A DNA stretch of 7,275 nucleotides from Campylobacteraceae bacterium UBA1877 (lineage in GTDB: Bacteria; Campylobacterota; Campylobacteria; Campylobacterales; Campylobacteraceae). The notes under the pieces were generated by a model. That model ran no database searches and was not told where the DNA came from. It worked only from the letters and a program-made list of their open reading frames with translations. The stretch covers positions 20,741-28,015 of the forward strand of contig DDHL01000100.1 in assembly GCA_002352945.1 (NCBI GenBank), read 5' to 3'. Within the stretch, counting starts at the first letter, position 1. Each line of letters starts with the position of its first letter. Positions 6,570 through 7,275 of this stretch are shown one piece after another. Position numbers and translations under genes: made by a program.

Positions 6570-6583
6570 CTTTACATGTAAAG
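6570..6583. repeat. Iterated palindrome copy 4, in the csd6/pgp2 leader (14 bp)
   Basis: CTTTACATGTAAAG is a perfect 14-bp palindrome, the longest of the four copies and the only non-coding one. It lies between the predicted transcription start (about 6594) and the Shine-Dalgarno (6555-6560) of the minus-strand operon, where it could be an operator or a small RNA hairpin. Confidence 0.75.
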
Positions 6584-6600
6584 CAAAAATGCAAAGGATG

Positions 6601-6610
6601 ATTATATTCA
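6601..6610 (-). promoter_or_regulatory. Promoter for the csd6/pgp2-alr operon
   Basis: On the minus strand TTTGAATATAATCATCC contains a perfect TATAAT (plus-strand 6606-6601). The context closely resembles the rsmG promoter (TTTTGATATAATCATC). No good -35 box is seen 16-18 nt upstream. Expected transcription start is near 6594, giving a leader of about 46 nt. Confidence 0.65.
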
Positions 6611-6717
6611 AACCACACTTATACTTCCTTTGAATCTACAAAATAACTCCATATGATTATCAATAAGGGGATATTTTTTCACCAATTCAAAAATATTTTA
6701 CATTAAATTTAATCTTT

Positions 6718-6740
6718 ACAAAACTTTTAAAAGAGTTTGT
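6718..6740. promoter_or_regulatory. Imperfect inverted repeat upstream of nuoA, possible operator
   Basis: The arms ACAAAACTTTT and AAAAGAGTTTGT are near reverse complements around a perfect CTTTTAAAAG centre (6724-6733). The repeat directly abuts the possible nuo -10 region, a position suited to a regulator. The sequence is AT-rich, so chance is a real alternative. Confidence 0.3.
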
Positions 6741-6748
6741 GTTACCAT
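6740..6748 (+). promoter_or_regulatory. Possible extended -10 promoter for the nuo operon
   Basis: TGTTACCAT fits an extended -10 (TG-n-TACCAT, four of six matches to TATAAT). A TTTACA at 6715-6720 resembles a -35 box but is 22 nt away, too far to pair normally. TATTAT at 6754-6759 is an alternative -10. The true start cannot be decided by eye. Confidence 0.35.
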
Positions 6749-6772
6749 CGATTTATTATTATAACCTTCATG

Positions 6773-6779
6773 AAAGAGG
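6773..6779 (+). promoter_or_regulatory. Ribosome binding site that decides the nuoA start
   Basis: AAAGAGG lies 5 nt before ATG 6785. The in-frame ATG at 6770 and TTG at 6737 have no Shine-Dalgarno and would add non-family residues, so 6785 is chosen. Confidence 0.65.
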
Positions 6780-6784
6780 TTCGT

Positions 6785-7141
6785 ATGGAGCTACTTTTAG
6801 CATCTTCTGTTATAGCCATTTTAGCTCTCTTGTTGCCCGCACTCTTTTTAGCAACGCGCAGGCTGGGTCCTCAATTTCAAGGCTCTAAAGCCAAAAATCT
6901 TACATATGAGAGTGGTATAACAAATCCTTATGGATCTACCACATCACCCTTTGGGGTGCGCTTTTACCTTGTTGCAATCTTATTTGTAATATTTGATGTT
7001 GAGATAACTTTTATGTTTCCTTGGGCTATAAATTTACGCTCGCTGGGCTGGTTTGGTATTTTTGAAATGTTTAGCTTCATGGCCTTATTGCTAGCTGGTC
7101 TTTTTTATATCTATTTCAAAAAGGCACTCTCATGGCAGTAG
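6785..7141 (+). CDS. nuoA: NADH-quinone oxidoreductase subunit A (NuoA)
   Basis: NuoA is a small membrane-arm subunit of respiratory complex I, located where the arm meets the quinone-binding module. From ATG 6785 it has 118 residues and three membrane segments (about 5-24, 60-80 and 87-110). Diagnostic motifs are YESG at 41-44 in the long first loop, [20 protein letters not shown] ending at residue 73 with the conserved acidic D71 and E73, and FPWA just after. Family length is about 120-147, so nothing is missing. Its stop lies inside nuoB, a 10-nt overlap that couples the two. It opens the nuo operon, transcribed away from the peptidoglycan operon. In Campylobacterota complex I often lacks the usual NADH-input subunits; whether that holds here is outside the window. 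Confidence 0.96.
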   Translation: MELLLASSVIAILALLLPALFLATRRLGPQFQGSKAKNLTYESGITNPYGSTTSPFGVRFYLVAILFVIFDVEITFMFPWAINLRSLGWFGIFEMFSFMALLLAGLFYIYFKKALSWQ

Positions 7142-7275
7142 AGATAGAATCAACATTGGCAAATAGCGCTTTTACAACCCGGCTTGATGCTGCAATCAAA
7201 TGGGCTAGAGAATCTTCTATGTGGCCCTATGTTTTTGGAACAGCATGCTGTGCTATTGAATTTATGAGTACCGCT
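7132..7275 (+). CDS. nuoB: NADH-quinone oxidoreductase subunit B (NuoB), 5' part
   Basis: The first 48 codons of nuoB are present and the gene runs off the window. NuoB is the peripheral-arm subunit that carries iron-sulfur cluster N2, the last electron carrier before quinone. The characteristic tandem cysteines are C39 and C40 in [11 protein letters not shown], two of the four N2 ligands; the others lie beyond the window. [19 protein letters not shown] before them is typical of bacterial NuoB. AAGG at 7121-7124, inside nuoA and 7 nt before the ATG, is the likely ribosome site. Confidence 0.96.
   Translation, partial: MAVEIESTLANSAFTTRLDAAIKWARESSMWPYVFGTACCAIEFMSTA

Noticed and set aside
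6650..6668. Fur-box-like ATGATTATCAAT in the divergent region
   Set aside because: It matches only part of one half of a Fur consensus, and neither flanking operon is an iron-uptake operon.
6737..6784. Longer nuoA starting at TTG 6737 or ATG 6770
   Set aside because: Neither has a ribosome site, the extra residues do not look like NuoA, and the TTG lies within the likely promoter.
682..7095. GCTAGC repeated five times (682, 2444, 4107, 5902, 7090)
   Set aside because: A 6-mer occurring five times is only a few-fold above the rough expectation of about one, and flanks are not shared by all copies; far weaker than the 12-bp palindrome.
1..7275. tRNA, rRNA, CRISPR arrays, insertion sequences, toxin-antitoxin or phage genes
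   Set aside because: I saw no cloverleaf, repeat-spacer pattern, transposase motif or small toxin-like pair on either strand; the window is core chromosomal genes.

Overview
The window is an AT-rich, gene-dense piece of bacterial chromosome. The protein set points to the Campylobacterota (Epsilonproteobacteria): a Csd6/Pgp2-type periplasmic peptidoglycan peptidase, a short RsmG, a PP0621-family zinc protein, and promoters with a strong TATAAT box and no clear -35 box. The start of a complex I (nuo) operon suggests a free-living or respiratory member rather than a reduced parasite. The genus cannot be fixed from this sequence alone.

Layout. (1) 1-1012, plus strand: the 3' end of a periplasmic amino-acid-binding protein gene and its ABC permease, joined stop-to-start; no ATPase gene follows. 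(2) 1013-1104: a weak hairpin, possibly a terminator, then an extended -10 promoter. (3) 1105-4340, plus strand: a tight five-gene run of rsmG, a PP0621-family membrane zinc protein, an unrecognised 126-aa protein, htpX, and a membrane protein with a degenerate GGDEF domain. Neighbours overlap or sit within 16 nt, so they are probably one operon. (4) 4299-6548, minus strand: a three-gene peptidoglycan operon transcribed in the order csd6/pgp2-like peptidase, unrecognised 78-aa protein, alanine racemase. Its last gene runs 42 nt into the 3' end of the GGDEF gene, tail to tail. (5) 6549-6784: a divergent control region with a minus-strand promoter for the peptidoglycan operon, a perfect 14-bp palindrome in its leader, and an imperfect inverted repeat beside a possible nuo promoter. 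(6) 6785-7275, plus strand: nuoA and the first 48 codons of nuoB, overlapping by 10 nt.

How the genes fit together. The minus-strand operon links supply of D-alanine for the cell-wall stem peptide (Alr) with trimming of that peptide in the periplasm (Csd6/Pgp2), the activity that sets helical or curved cell shape in relatives. HtpX belongs to inner-membrane protein quality control. The nuo genes begin the respiratory NADH:quinone oxidoreductase-type complex.

The most unusual signal is not a gene. The palindrome TTTACATGTAAA occurs three times exactly and once with one end mismatch, at roughly 1.3-1.6 kb spacing, in three unrelated coding sequences and one leader. By a rough base-composition estimate it should be almost absent. 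It behaves like a highly iterated palindrome or a widespread recognition site. The second notable signal is the GGDEF protein, which has lost its signature motif and its metal-binding aspartate.
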